The translations under genes were made by a program, and so were the position numbers. This document shows positions 26,480-35,618 of a stretch of DNA of 64,000 nt, in pieces. Every line of letters starts with the position of its first letter. Position 1 is the first letter of the stretch. The notes under the pieces are model-generated. The model was given only the letters and a program-made list of their open reading frames with translations. It did not search any database and had not been told where the DNA came from. The stretch is from Chitinophaga dinghuensis (GTDB taxonomy: Bacteria > Bacteroidota > Bacteroidia > Chitinophagales > Chitinophagaceae), in NCBI RefSeq assembly GCF_003259435.1, contig NZ_QLMA01000012.1, forward strand, positions 18,620-82,619. The letters are read 5' to 3'.

Positions 26480-27094
26480 TTAGTTTACCAACATCGGACT
26501 GATGATAGGAGGAATGATGGCGGCACTATTCAGGACCGCGTCTACCAAACCAAAATCCTTCGCTTCTTCAGCCGGCATAAAATGATCGTTTCCAAAGGCT
26601 TTGGCAATCTCCTCCACTGTTTTGCCAGCGCCGCTGGCTACTATCTGATAAGTCTTATGTTGTAAACGCTCCTGTTCTCTGAATGCAATCCGCACGTCTT
26701 CTGTATAACCCTTGGCGCCGCCGCCTGCAGGATGCATATGAATAGTGGCATTAGGTAATGCATAACGCTGCCCCGCTGTGCCAGCAGTCAGTATTACGGT
26801 GCCCATACTGCCGGTGAATCCCACCGCAATAGTCGATACCGGCGATTTCAACATTTTCATAGTATCATAAATAGCGAGGCCGGAATAGATCACGCCACCA
26901 GGACTGTTAATATACATATTGATAGGCCGGTGATTCTCCGCATCGAGGTATAAAAGCTGGGCTACTATGAGGTTCGCGATCTGATCGTCGATGGCAGCGC
27001 CGAGGAATATGATACGCTCTTTCAGGAGCAAACTGTATATATCAAAGGCGCCGCGACTGTCGCCGTCGATCACCGTTGGAACAAGAAATGCCAT
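26480..27094 (-). CDS. ClpP-type ATP-dependent protease subunit (second-type ClpP)
   Basis: This 204-residue ClpP homologue has the triad Ser96 (GFTGSMGT), His121 (IHMHPAGG) and Asp170 (GNDHF), plus the oligomerisation segment INSPGG and AEEAKDFGLVD. The motif around the serine differs from the usual AASMG, and the N terminus is short, without a long propeptide. ClpP forms tetradecamers that need an unfoldase such as ClpX. Its gene follows 2 nt after a small anti-sigma-like gene and a sigma factor, so this is probably a dedicated paralogue rather than the housekeeping protease, which normally sits with clpX. That role is inference. Confidence 0.9.
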   Translation of the reverse strand: MAFLVPTVIDGDSRGAFDIYSLLLKERIIFLGAAIDDQIANLIVAQLLYLDAENHRPINMYINSPGGVIYSGLAIYDTMKMLKSPVSTIAVGFTGSMGTVILTAGTAGQRYALPNATIHMHPAGGGAKGYTEDVRIAFREQERLQHKTYQIVASGAGKTVEEIAKAFGNDHFMPAEEAKDFGLVDAVLNSAAIIPPIISPMLVN

Positions 27095-27096
27095 AA

Positions 27097-27354
27097 TTAT
27101 TGGAATATTGAAGTGATGGAATGATGAAAGGAAGCGTCTTCCATGAGATGATCATGTATTGCCTGTAACTGCTGTCGTTGCTCTTCCCTGCCCAGGTATT
27201 TAATTACCTGATGTACTTGTTGTTGCTGTCGTACTTTTGCACGCAGTTCAGCAGATACTGCCAGCCTTGCCCTGAAAACCAGCAATGGCACGCCTCGTAA
27301 GGTCTGTAGCAGAAATGCATCTATTTCCTCTATTTCAGTCAACTGTTTCCGCAT
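27097..27354 (-). CDS. Small anti-sigma-like protein
   Basis: This 85-residue soluble protein has no known domain. Its spacing pattern EEIDAFLLQTL, then FRARLAVSAELRAKV, then QVIKYLGREE, resembles the N-terminal helical domain of Bacteroidota anti-sigma factors, but it lacks the transmembrane and C-terminal parts. It overlaps the sigma-factor gene by 20 nt and ends 2 nt before clpP, so the three are translationally coupled. An anti-sigma or adaptor role is inferred only from shape and position. Confidence 0.65.
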   Translation of the reverse strand: MRKQLTEIEEIDAFLLQTLRGVPLLVFRARLAVSAELRAKVRQQQQVHQVIKYLGREEQRQQLQAIHDHLMEDASFHHSITSIFQ

Positions 27355-27853
27355 AATCCGACTGTTTGATATGATCCCTTACTTTTTCAAGACATTTATA
27401 CTTTTGAACACTGGCTGAATGCAGCGATTTAAAGCGAAAGGTTGCCGCAATATCGCTGATAGACTGTTCTTCATAATAAAACGCTTTCAGCAGCTCCATA
27501 CAACGTTTCCCCGCAGACTGCAGATATTGCAGTAAGCCCGGCCTTACAGGCGGAGGATCGAAATAATTTTCAGGAATAATATGGGCAGACACGGATTCTA
27601 AAGGCAGGTCATATCCCTTTTGGCGTAACTGCCTGATACATAAAATTCTGGCAATCCCGGTAATATATGCGCTTGCTGCATGCAACTCCGGAAGGGTATG
27701 CTGCTGTTGTTTTTCCAGATAAATAATGATGGCATCATGCAGGATATCCCTGGCCATATCAAGGTTACCATTCATCCGATGCGCCATCCGGGCCACTTTA
27801 GGCATGGTGATCCGATATAATTCTTCCAGTTGTTTGTCGTCCTGAACTTGCAT
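27335..27853 (-). CDS. ECF-type RNA polymerase sigma factor
   Basis: The ATG at 27853 gives 172 residues. The region-2 helix is LYRITMPKVARMAHRMNGNLDMARDIL, starting at about residue 14, and region 4 is QSISDIAATFRFKSLHSASVQKYKCLEKV. A longer in-frame start at 27976 is rejected because the frame there runs through the strong terminator at 27935-27964 of the preceding operon. It heads a coupled trio with the anti-sigma-like protein and ClpP. It has no transmembrane anti-sigma partner next to it, unlike the FecI at 44292. Confidence 0.85.
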   Translation of the reverse strand: MQVQDDKQLEELYRITMPKVARMAHRMNGNLDMARDILHDAIIIYLEKQQQHTLPELHAASAYITGIARILCIRQLRQKGYDLPLESVSAHIIPENYFDPPPVRPGLLQYLQSAGKRCMELLKAFYYEEQSISDIAATFRFKSLHSASVQKYKCLEKVRDHIKQSDYAETVD

Positions 27854-27934
27854 AAGTCCTGTTTTATATATAAGTGACTTCAACAGCAGAAATATCACCC
27901 TAATTTCCTGAAATTTTTTTTCATGGCATAAAAA

Positions 27935-27964
27935 AAGGCCATAAACACGATGGTTTATGGCCTT
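27935..27964 (-). terminator. Terminator of the FAS1/TonB operon
   Basis: The perfect 12-bp arms AAGGCCATAAAC and GTTTATGGCCTT enclose a 6-nt loop. On the minus strand the second arm runs into a T-run (TTTTTTT). It lies 17 nt after the last stop codon of the operon and isolates the sigma-factor trio from it. Confidence 0.92.
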
Positions 27965-27981
27965 GTACAGCATCACAACTT

Positions 27982-30153
27982 TTATTGAAGAACGATCTTC
28001 CTGATTTGACTAAAACGCTGCTCGTAGATATAAATGCTACCCGCCTTATCTACCGCTATTCCGGCCGACTGGTTCATCCCGAATAAAGCGTCTTTCAATG
28101 GGCCATTCACATTCCCGGACTTCCATGGCAGATAGCTGCCAGCCGCTCCGGTAATTGTGCTAACGGTACCATCCGGCGCAAAGGCACGTATGGAGTAATT
28201 AGAGGCATCATTGAAATAGAACAGACCTGATACCGGATCAAACACAATACCGGATGGGTTATTCATCCTGCTCTGGCCCGGAGGTCCGTCTACGTAACCA
28301 TCCTGCCAGGAAGCCCCGGTGAAAGTGCTGATCATACCGGTCGACATCACAATCTGCTGAATGGTATGCATATCTGTATTCGCGTAGAAAATTTTACCGT
28401 TGTTAACAACGAACTGCGCATTTCCATTTACTCTTCCTACCTGCGTCATTTGGGTAGCGCCAGGATTCAATTTGAAATAACCGTTGTATTCAGATCCGAA
28501 ATACACATTTCCCGTGGCATCCGCATATACAAATCTTGGCGAGAAAGTAATACCCCGATAGTAAGTAGATACTTCCCCTGCCGGCGTAATCTTACGGATA
28601 CTACCATTCCATGCATCCGCTACATACAGGTTATCCTGCGCATCAATACCCAAACCTCCAATATTACTGAACATGGCTGCCGTTCCAGTACCATCCTGAT
28701 TACCGGAATTATCGCTACCAGCAAAGGCTGTAGCCGTTCCATCCGGTGCAATTCGCCCGATCTTGGCATTGATACCTACAAACATATTCCCTTTGGAGTC
28801 AAACACCATATGCGAAGAAGGCGCAGTTGCCCAGGTTCCTTTGTAAAACACTTCCACCCCTGCTCTGCGGAATACAGGACCTACTGCACTCAGACTGCCT
28901 ACTTCCACATTCAGTGTGCCTGTAGTGACGCCTACTGGCATTTGTACGGTGAGGGTCGTATCCGTAGCGGCAGTTACCTGTACCGTCAAACCATTGATGG
29001 TGACAATGTTCTGCGCTACATTGGTACTGAAGCCCATCCCTTTCATCACCACTACAGAACCTGCGAGACCATTATCCGGTAGCAATTTGGATACGCCTAA
29101 TGCCTGCACCGTGAATACAGGACCTGTTACTGTCTGATTATTTACATTCAACGCGAGCGGTCCGGAAGTAGCCGTGGCCGGGATCGTAGCCGTCAGCTGG
29201 GTAGCGGAAGCACTCATAACATTCATCTGCATACCATTAACAGTAACACTGTTCTCTTCTTTCAGCTCACTGAAGTCTCTACCGGTGATTGTCACCAACG
29301 TACCTGCCGGGCCGCTTAACGGCGCTACTGATTTAATGGTAGGCGCTGGTACTACTGTAAATACCGGTCCTGCTGTTTTCTGGCTATTGATGATCACGGA
29401 AACTGGCCCCGTTTGTACGCCCGTTGGCGCTGTTACCACCAGCGCAGTAGCGCTGGCACTTACTACTTTTGCACTCACACCATTGAATGCTACGGCATTA
29501 TCCTGGATATTAGTACTGAAGCCGGTACCTGTAATGGTCACATTCGTTCCGGCGCCACCTTTCAGCGGTTTGATACTGCCAATTGCCTGGAAGGTAAAAG
29601 CAGGACTGACGGTTTTCTGTCCATTTACACTAATTTCCAATGGCCCACTGCCCGCTCCCGGCGGTATAACTACTACCAACAAAGTATCGTTGGCATTGGA
29701 TACAATCGCAGGTTTCCCGTTGATGGTAACAGTAGCAGGACCATCTGTGCCTGCCAGTCCAGCGCCAGAGATATATACATTCGTTCCTTCCGGACCGTTG
29801 GCAGGAGCAAGCTGATGTACGCTCAATGCCTGGTACGTATATACGTTACCGTTAACCGTTTGCTCATGGGCGGTAATCGTAATTTTACCGGTGGTACCTT
29901 TGTCGGGCGCTTGTACCACTAAGAGCGTGTCATTTACATTCAATACACTGGCGGCTATACCATTGAACGCAACGGCATTGGCATCCAGATTCTTACCGAA
30001 GCCTGTTCCCCGGATAGTCACTACTGTTCCGGGATTTCCACTTACAGGAAAAAAGTCTTTTATAGTCAGTTGAACGGATACAGCGGGATTTTCTTTCTTA
30101 CACCCTGCCATCACCGCCAACATCATCAAACCGAGATAGATCAGTTTTTTCAT
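27982..30153 (-). CDS. Lipoprotein with five IPT/TIG domains and a C-terminal NHL-like propeller
   Basis: The signal MKKLIYLGLMMLAVMAGC marks a lipoprotein (lipobox AGC). Five IPT/TIG domains of about 80 residues follow (about 25-108, 110-190, 191-270, 271-350 and 351-430), each opening like LAPANGPEGTNVYISGAG. The last ~290 residues carry NHL-type repeats (GIDAQDNLYVADAWNGSIRKI, GIVFDPVSGLFYFNDASNYSI), predicted to fold as a beta-propeller. It is probably surface-exposed and binds carbohydrate or protein. It is the last gene of the operon and lies 15 nt after the TonB receptor gene. Confidence 0.9.
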   Translation of the reverse strand: MKKLIYLGLMMLAVMAGCKKENPAVSVQLTIKDFFPVSGNPGTVVTIRGTGFGKNLDANAVAFNGIAASVLNVNDTLLVVQAPDKGTTGKITITAHEQTVNGNVYTYQALSVHQLAPANGPEGTNVYISGAGLAGTDGPATVTINGKPAIVSNANDTLLVVVIPPGAGSGPLEISVNGQKTVSPAFTFQAIGSIKPLKGGAGTNVTITGTGFSTNIQDNAVAFNGVSAKVVSASATALVVTAPTGVQTGPVSVIINSQKTAGPVFTVVPAPTIKSVAPLSGPAGTLVTITGRDFSELKEENSVTVNGMQMNVMSASATQLTATIPATATSGPLALNVNNQTVTGPVFTVQALGVSKLLPDNGLAGSVVVMKGMGFSTNVAQNIVTINGLTVQVTAATDTTLTVQMPVGVTTGTLNVEVGSLSAVGPVFRRAGVEVFYKGTWATAPSSHMVFDSKGNMFVGINAKIGRIAPDGTATAFAGSDNSGNQDGTGTAAMFSNIGGLGIDAQDNLYVADAWNGSIRKITPAGEVSTYYRGITFSPRFVYADATGNVYFGSEYNGYFKLNPGATQMTQVGRVNGNAQFVVNNGKIFYANTDMHTIQQIVMSTGMISTFTGASWQDGYVDGPPGQSRMNNPSGIVFDPVSGLFYFNDASNYSIRAFAPDGTVSTITGAAGSYLPWKSGNVNGPLKDALFGMNQSAGIAVDKAGSIYIYEQRFSQIRKIVLQ

Positions 30154-30168
30154 CTGTTTTGATTTAAA

Positions 30169-33100
30169 TTAGAAGGAATAGCGCAGCCCCATCTGCAACT
30201 GATACCGGGAATTGAAAAAGTCGATAGCATAAGGCTGTCCGGGATCTGTAAACTGATATACCGGCGTATTATCCTTCGACTGACGGCTTGGATACACCGG
30301 CGTCAGGCCCACACTGGCAGTGGAGTTGAAGGTATTTGGCGAGAAATAAACCCTGCCCCAGTCTTTACTCAGCAGATTCGTCACATTCATGATATCAAGG
30401 GTGAATGTCAGATAACTGCTGCCTGGCTTTGCTGAGAGATGATATTCCTGTGCAAAATGAAAATCGGCTTGCGTATTCCAGGGAGTACGTCCTTTATTTC
30501 TTTCTGTGAAATCGCCACGACGAGAACGCAGATAAGCGTTGCCATCTACATAGCGATTAAAAGCATCTGCCTGTGCTTGTGCGGTTACTATGTTGCCGGA
30601 AGCATCGGTATAATCCTGGAAGTAACTAATGGCGTCTTTCGCTGATGGAATATAAATCAGGCTCACCTGCTGCGGTAATCCCTGGATACTGTTGTTCACA
30701 ATACCATAAGTAAACGGAGAACCCGACTGGGCACTGAGAAACAGCGCCAGGTTGCTTACCCAGCGACTGTTCCAGGCCTTGCGGTAATCAGCCCTTACCA
30801 CTATACGATGACGAATATCAAAATTGGAATATGCCAGTTCAGGATTATTCGGATTTAATGCCTGGTTCAATTGCCAGTTACTTTCCATAGAGTTACGGAT
30901 ACCATTGGAGATATCTTTCGATTCGCCATAAGTATAAGCCACGTTCACATTCAATCCCATTTTATAATTGCGGGATACGCTACCAGTCAAACTATACCGA
31001 TATCCTTTGCGGGTGTTACTCAGTTCATAAGCATTAGCGAAACGAGGATCTACAGCGCCGGAGTATACAGGTTGTTTCATAGAGACATCATATCCATAAT
31101 ACCTCGGATCGTCCTTAATGTTCACCTGCTGGAACATCACATCTTTGAGACTTTTGGTATAGATACCTTCTACAGTGAACTTGTAACCATTCTCTGTAGT
31201 ATAATCCATTGCCAGGCTGGCACGCACTACTTTAGGCATTACGAAACCATTATCCACTACGTCTACCTGTGTCTTACCTCCATTCTTGTTATTGATCACT
31301 GCTCCATTCTGTTCAATGAAATCTGCAATGCCATTCTTACCAGGTTTCAGTGGATCGGTTCCTTTTACAAATACCTGCTGATCAGCTTTCTGATCGAAAG
31401 AGCCATAACTATCCCCGTTATTGTAGTAGGCGTAAGCCAGCCATGCTAATGGAATACGGCCAGTGAACATACCCACCCCTCCGCGTAAAATCAATTGCTG
31501 GTTACCCAACCAGTCATAGCGGAAACCCAATCGGGGCGAGATCTGTACTTTATCAAAATAATTGTTCGTGATACGATTTAACGGCGTATAGTAGTAAGTG
31601 TTACCCAGGAAACCATCCTGAATTGCTGTTCTGGTTTTGTCGCTCAATATCGGCGCCTGTGGTAATAACGTATAGTCGGCACGTATACCCGGCGTCAAAC
31701 GCAGCTTATCCGTCAGTTGGATTTCATCCTGTGCGTACACGCTCATCAGGTCTACGTTGAACGACTGTGGGTGCGACAGTATATAGTCTCTGCTGTTATC
31801 GGTATAATTATAATTCCCTCTTACTCTCCAGGGATTGTTATTCAGGTAGTCATCAATGCTGAGGTAGTCTACACGGCCATTCCAGCTGTTCACGAAGCCA
31901 TAGTTCACATGATACAATTCATTATGCGTACCAAAGAGGAAAGTATGTTTTCCTTTGTACATGGTGAAGTTATCTGTGATTTCCCAGGTGCGTTGTTGCA
32001 TATTGAAGATAGCCGCTTCTCTGTCTGTACCCAGGTAAATAGTAGTACCAGGCGTACGTCCCATAATCTGTACCTGTGGCAGTGCCGGATTCGACTGCGG
32101 ATCTCTTTTATCATTTACTACCGTATAGCCTACAATCAAGCTGTTGGCCAGTTTTGGAGAGAAGCGTGTTTTCAGTTCCGCGACCGTGGAGGTTTGGTTG
32201 TTCGTCTGTTTATAAGCCATACTGGTGAACCGGAAATCCTGTTGATCCCGGTCCATGATGAGGGCATCGGACAGGATGGTATTATTGCGAACAGATAACT
32301 GATTTTTGGAATTGATGTTCCAATCCAGTCGGTTAAAGAACTTGGCAGATTTGCTGGTAGCGTTATATATGCCTCCAGTACCTGGATCGAATGCATTACC
32401 ATAACGTTGCAGGGTGGCATTGCGGATATTCTCCTCATCTTTTACGCTGAGGATTTGCGCGGTTTCCTGTTGGCCTGTCATGAGCTGAGTAGGGTCCTGA
32501 CGACCAGTTACTTCTTCGTTTGTAAAGAAGAACAACTTATCCTTTATGATAGGGAATCCCAGTCGCACCCCTGTTTGATAATCATAAAAATCCGCGTTCA
32601 TTTTTCCCAGCTTACCGGCTCTGTCTTTCCCTGTGATGGCGGCATTTCTGCCCATAGCATATACGGAACCCGTGAAAGTATTACTACCACTGCGAGTAAC
32701 GGCATTGATACTTCCACCTGTAAAGTTTCCGATCTTCACATCAAACGGCGCAAGGTATACCTGCATATCTTCAATCGCATCCAAAGAAACGGGATTAGTA
32801 TGCGTGCTGGCGCCAGGCATACCGGAAGTACCTGTAATACCGCCTGTAGAAGGGCTAAATCCGATAGCGTCGTTGTTGATGGCGCCATCCAGCGTAACGT
32901 TGTTGTAGCGGAAGTTTGTACCGGCAAAGCTGTTATCCTTGGAGCCTTGCGGCACTAAGCGGGTGATATCCTGGATGCTGCGGTTGATGGTAGGCATATT
33001 GCGTAACTGTACCGCGCTGATATTCTGTCCTGCTCCATAGGCACTCGCCTGTGGCCCTTTCTTACCTTTTACAACTACCTCAGATAATTGTTGCTGATCA

Positions 33101-33429
33101 TCTTTCAATACGAGATGAAGGATGAGCGGCTCCCCGAGCCGGACCATGATCCCTTCCTGCTTAGCGGTTCCCATTCCCATCATAGAAACGGTAATGGTAA
33201 ACGGACCGCCTATACGTAAACCGGCGAGGTGATAGCGGCCATCCGGCTCCGTGATGGTACCATAGCGTGTACCCGTTGGCGTATGAACAGCCAGTACGGT
33301 GGCGCCGGGAACGGGCTGCCCTTTGGCATCCGCTACCTTACCATCTATACGGCCACTGGTCTCCTGGGCACGCAGTTGCACTGCGAACAGCGTACACAGC
33401 AGGAAACAAAGTATATACAGATTTCTCAT
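30169..33429 (-). CDS. Oar-like TonB-dependent outer-membrane receptor
   Basis: This 1086-residue protein has a signal peptide (ILCFLLCTLFAVQLRAQ), a carboxypeptidase-regulatory/CnaB-like domain at about 25-110 (GKVADAKGQPVPGATVLAV), a plug at about 125-250 (TINRSIQDITRLVPQG, GGSINAVTRSGSNTFTGS) and a beta-barrel ending in an aromatic residue (QMGLRYSF), as outer-membrane insertion requires. The plug motifs match Oar-type receptors, a branch distinct from SusC. No SusD-like gene is nearby; instead it sits between FAS1 and IPT lipoprotein genes, which may provide the surface-binding function. Confidence 0.92.
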   Translation of the reverse strand: MRNLYILCFLLCTLFAVQLRAQETSGRIDGKVADAKGQPVPGATVLAVHTPTGTRYGTITEPDGRYHLAGLRIGGPFTITVSMMGMGTAKQEGIMVRLGEPLILHLVLKDDQQQLSEVVVKGKKGPQASAYGAGQNISAVQLRNMPTINRSIQDITRLVPQGSKDNSFAGTNFRYNNVTLDGAINNDAIGFSPSTGGITGTSGMPGASTHTNPVSLDAIEDMQVYLAPFDVKIGNFTGGSINAVTRSGSNTFTGSVYAMGRNAAITGKDRAGKLGKMNADFYDYQTGVRLGFPIIKDKLFFFTNEEVTGRQDPTQLMTGQQETAQILSVKDEENIRNATLQRYGNAFDPGTGGIYNATSKSAKFFNRLDWNINSKNQLSVRNNTILSDALIMDRDQQDFRFTSMAYKQTNNQTSTVAELKTRFSPKLANSLIVGYTVVNDKRDPQSNPALPQVQIMGRTPGTTIYLGTDREAAIFNMQQRTWEITDNFTMYKGKHTFLFGTHNELYHVNYGFVNSWNGRVDYLSIDDYLNNNPWRVRGNYNYTDNSRDYILSHPQSFNVDLMSVYAQDEIQLTDKLRLTPGIRADYTLLPQAPILSDKTRTAIQDGFLGNTYYYTPLNRITNNYFDKVQISPRLGFRYDWLGNQQLILRGGVGMFTGRIPLAWLAYAYYNNGDSYGSFDQKADQQVFVKGTDPLKPGKNGIADFIEQNGAVINNKNGGKTQVDVVDNGFVMPKVVRASLAMDYTTENGYKFTVEGIYTKSLKDVMFQQVNIKDDPRYYGYDVSMKQPVYSGAVDPRFANAYELSNTRKGYRYSLTGSVSRNYKMGLNVNVAYTYGESKDISNGIRNSMESNWQLNQALNPNNPELAYSNFDIRHRIVVRADYRKAWNSRWVSNLALFLSAQSGSPFTYGIVNNSIQGLPQQVSLIYIPSAKDAISYFQDYTDASGNIVTAQAQADAFNRYVDGNAYLRSRRGDFTERNKGRTPWNTQADFHFAQEYHLSAKPGSSYLTFTLDIMNVTNLLSKDWGRVYFSPNTFNSTASVGLTPVYPSRQSKDNTPVYQFTDPGQPYAIDFFNSRYQLQMGLRYSF

Positions 33430-33440
33430 TCCTTTAACGT

Positions 33441-34418
33441 TTAGAAGTTTTCCATCAATAGCTTGTCAATGACATGCAGTACCCCATTATTGGCCAGCAC
33501 ATTAGATTTCAAGAGCTGACATGGCGAAGTGTTGCCCGCGCCCTGAATAGTAATCCCCGTATAGTCCACTCCGTTATAGAGCAGATTAACGGTAGTCGTA
33601 CTATTGTTTAACATAGTCTGACTGCTGGTATTACTTTGTCCGGTGGAGAGCACATAGTCATATACAAACCGGCGGTTATTCAGGATATGAAACTGCAGGA
33701 TGCTTTTCAGGACAGCGGGATCTGTATTGCGGATGCTGTCTGTGGAAGGGAATCCTGCATTTTTAAAGGCAGTATTATTAGGAGCAAAAATGGTGAATGG
33801 TCCATCGCCGCGCAGTAACGTTTTCATATCCGCCTGTTGAAGGGCGGCATTGAAAAAGGTCAGCGACGGATCTGCTGCAACAGCGTCACTGATTTTATCC
33901 TGCGTCAAGGGTTGCATTACGGCATTGATGACCTGTATCAAACCATTACTGGCAGGCATATTCTGCGCTGTAACCCTTGTCCCGTTGATAGTAATGATGG
34001 TATCTTTATCTTTCACCCAATGGGTAACGAATAGTTGCGTACCCGCTACAGTAGTAATCTGCTGATTAAACCGAAAAGGCAGTTTATCCAGTTGCCAGCG
34101 TCCGTTCAGGGTATGATATTGCACCATATTCTGTAATACAATTCCACTTTCCTGAGACACCATGTCTATAGAATTATAACCTGCACGCTGAAAAGCGCTG
34201 TTATCCGGAATCAGTACAGTCAATGGTCCCTGGGTAGTAAGCGTATTACCAAAATTGGTAACGGTGAGGGCTGTATTAAAATAAGAGAAGTTAAACTTGT
34301 TATCTTCTATCACATACAACAGATTATTGCTATCACTGGCAGGCGCCGCTTCCTCCTTATCTTTCTTACAGGCGAACAGCGACAACAGCAAAGTGGCAGA
34401 CAGTATATGTTTCTTCAT
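33441..34418 (-). CDS. FAS1 (fasciclin) domain lipoprotein 1
   Basis: This 325-residue lipoprotein (lipobox LFAC, then KKDKEE, an acidic/lysine stretch typical of surface-exported Bacteroidota lipoproteins) carries two fasciclin-like domains at about 30-165 and 170-322. Typical FAS1 pieces are LTVLIPDNSAFQRAGY, FTIFAPNNTAFKNAGF and GVLHVIDKLLM. FAS1 domains mediate adhesion between proteins or to polysaccharides. It is one of three FAS1 lipoproteins in a row in this operon. Confidence 0.9.
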   Translation of the reverse strand: MKKHILSATLLLSLFACKKDKEEAAPASDSNNLLYVIEDNKFNFSYFNTALTVTNFGNTLTTQGPLTVLIPDNSAFQRAGYNSIDMVSQESGIVLQNMVQYHTLNGRWQLDKLPFRFNQQITTVAGTQLFVTHWVKDKDTIITINGTRVTAQNMPASNGLIQVINAVMQPLTQDKISDAVAADPSLTFFNAALQQADMKTLLRGDGPFTIFAPNNTAFKNAGFPSTDSIRNTDPAVLKSILQFHILNNRRFVYDYVLSTGQSNTSSQTMLNNSTTTVNLLYNGVDYTGITIQGAGNTSPCQLLKSNVLANNGVLHVIDKLLMENF

Positions 34419-34442
34419 CTTGTCTAAAAGTTTAAGGAGAAA

Positions 34443-35609
34443 TTATTGATGCAATAATCCATCGTCTATAATATGCATGACGCCATTTCTGAACACCAGG
34501 TCCGTTTTGCTGAGTGGCAAAGGGGCCGACGAACTTCCCAGTTCTTTCACCATCATAGCATTCGCCGATTGAGAGAAACGCAGTCGGATGAACTTAGGCG
34601 GCTCTCCATACTGACGTCCGGGTGTGATTTGAAAGTTGGTCAGCGAAGGGTTATCCTGCATATCATTGGTAAATATCACCACGTTGTAATTAGATGGTTC
34701 TGCACCGGTAAAATCCAGGTGATTCGCCAGCAGCAAGCTATCCAGCGAAGTATAAGTATAACGGTAGTAGCCCTGGTCATCATAATTTGGCCATCCTACT
34801 TCATATCGCAGCGCTCTTTGGCGCAGGTCATCAATGGTATTGAATCCGGCCTTTTGAAAAGCCTTGTTGGTAGGTGCAAAAAAGGTAAAAGGAAGACACC
34901 TGGTATTGGTAGTGAGTAGCTTCAGAAAGCCTTGCTGCCCCCAGGTCTGTTGATAAATACTATCGTTAATGCGACAGGCTTCCAATAGGAAAGTGAAGTC
35001 CGGACTCGCTTTCAGATAGTCAATCATATCTGTTTCTGCTTTTTGCTGCACCTCATCCATCAGATAAATGGTACCGTTTGTTCCTTCCAAAGGTTGGAAT
35101 GGATGTGCTTTACCATTCACCATGAGCTGATTATTATGTAGCCCGATATACTGGAAATAAGTATAGGGAGTCCAGGAACTATAATCCGAGAAATCGCCCC
35201 TGCTGAGCAAACTCTTCACCGGCATACTGCCACTGACACCTTTAATGGTAGCCGCTGGCACCCAGGTATTCAGTATATGCAGGAAGAGTAGCGTATCCAG
35301 GTCTTCTACAGACATCGCTGCCACCTTATCCAGGGTAATACCCGCCTTGTTGAAGGCGGCATCTGTAGGCGCCAGCAAGGTATAAGCCACCAGCACTTTG
35401 TCGTTAAGGATAGAATCCATATTGGTTTTCTTCCAGGCAGCCTTGTAAATAGTACAGTTAGTGCTGTCCAGTAACTGACGAATAGTTTTAGCCGGACCTG
35501 TGTAATCAATGGGCTTTCCAATCGGCTCTACCTGCGCATCCTTTTGGGTGCAGGCCGTCCAGCAAGTGGCTACTAACGCCAGCGTATATATTATCTTACT
35601 AAATTTCAT
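34443..35609 (-). CDS. FAS1 (fasciclin) domain lipoprotein 2
   Basis: This 388-residue lipoprotein has lipobox WTAC. FAS1 signatures are seen at about residues 75-190 (YTLLAPTDAAFNKAGITL, YLMDEV) and 200-387 (FTFFAPTNKAFQKAGF, GVMHIIDDGLL). The second domain is longer than usual, with an insert around DDQGYYRYTYTSLDSLL. It lies 24 nt upstream of FAS1 lipoprotein 1 and 9 nt downstream of lipoprotein 3. A surface adhesion or scaffold role is likely but unproven. Confidence 0.88.
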   Translation of the reverse strand: MKFSKIIYTLALVATCWTACTQKDAQVEPIGKPIDYTGPAKTIRQLLDSTNCTIYKAAWKKTNMDSILNDKVLVAYTLLAPTDAAFNKAGITLDKVAAMSVEDLDTLLFLHILNTWVPAATIKGVSGSMPVKSLLSRGDFSDYSSWTPYTYFQYIGLHNNQLMVNGKAHPFQPLEGTNGTIYLMDEVQQKAETDMIDYLKASPDFTFLLEACRINDSIYQQTWGQQGFLKLLTTNTRCLPFTFFAPTNKAFQKAGFNTIDDLRQRALRYEVGWPNYDDQGYYRYTYTSLDSLLLANHLDFTGAEPSNYNVVIFTNDMQDNPSLTNFQITPGRQYGEPPKFIRLRFSQSANAMMVKELGSSSAPLPLSKTDLVFRNGVMHIIDDGLLHQ

Positions 35610-35618
35610 GATTACCGG

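Noticed and set aside
27854..27976. Longer start of the sigma factor at 27976
   Set aside because: The added codons run through the operon terminator at 27935-27964 and add no sigma-region sequence; ATG 27853 is the better start.
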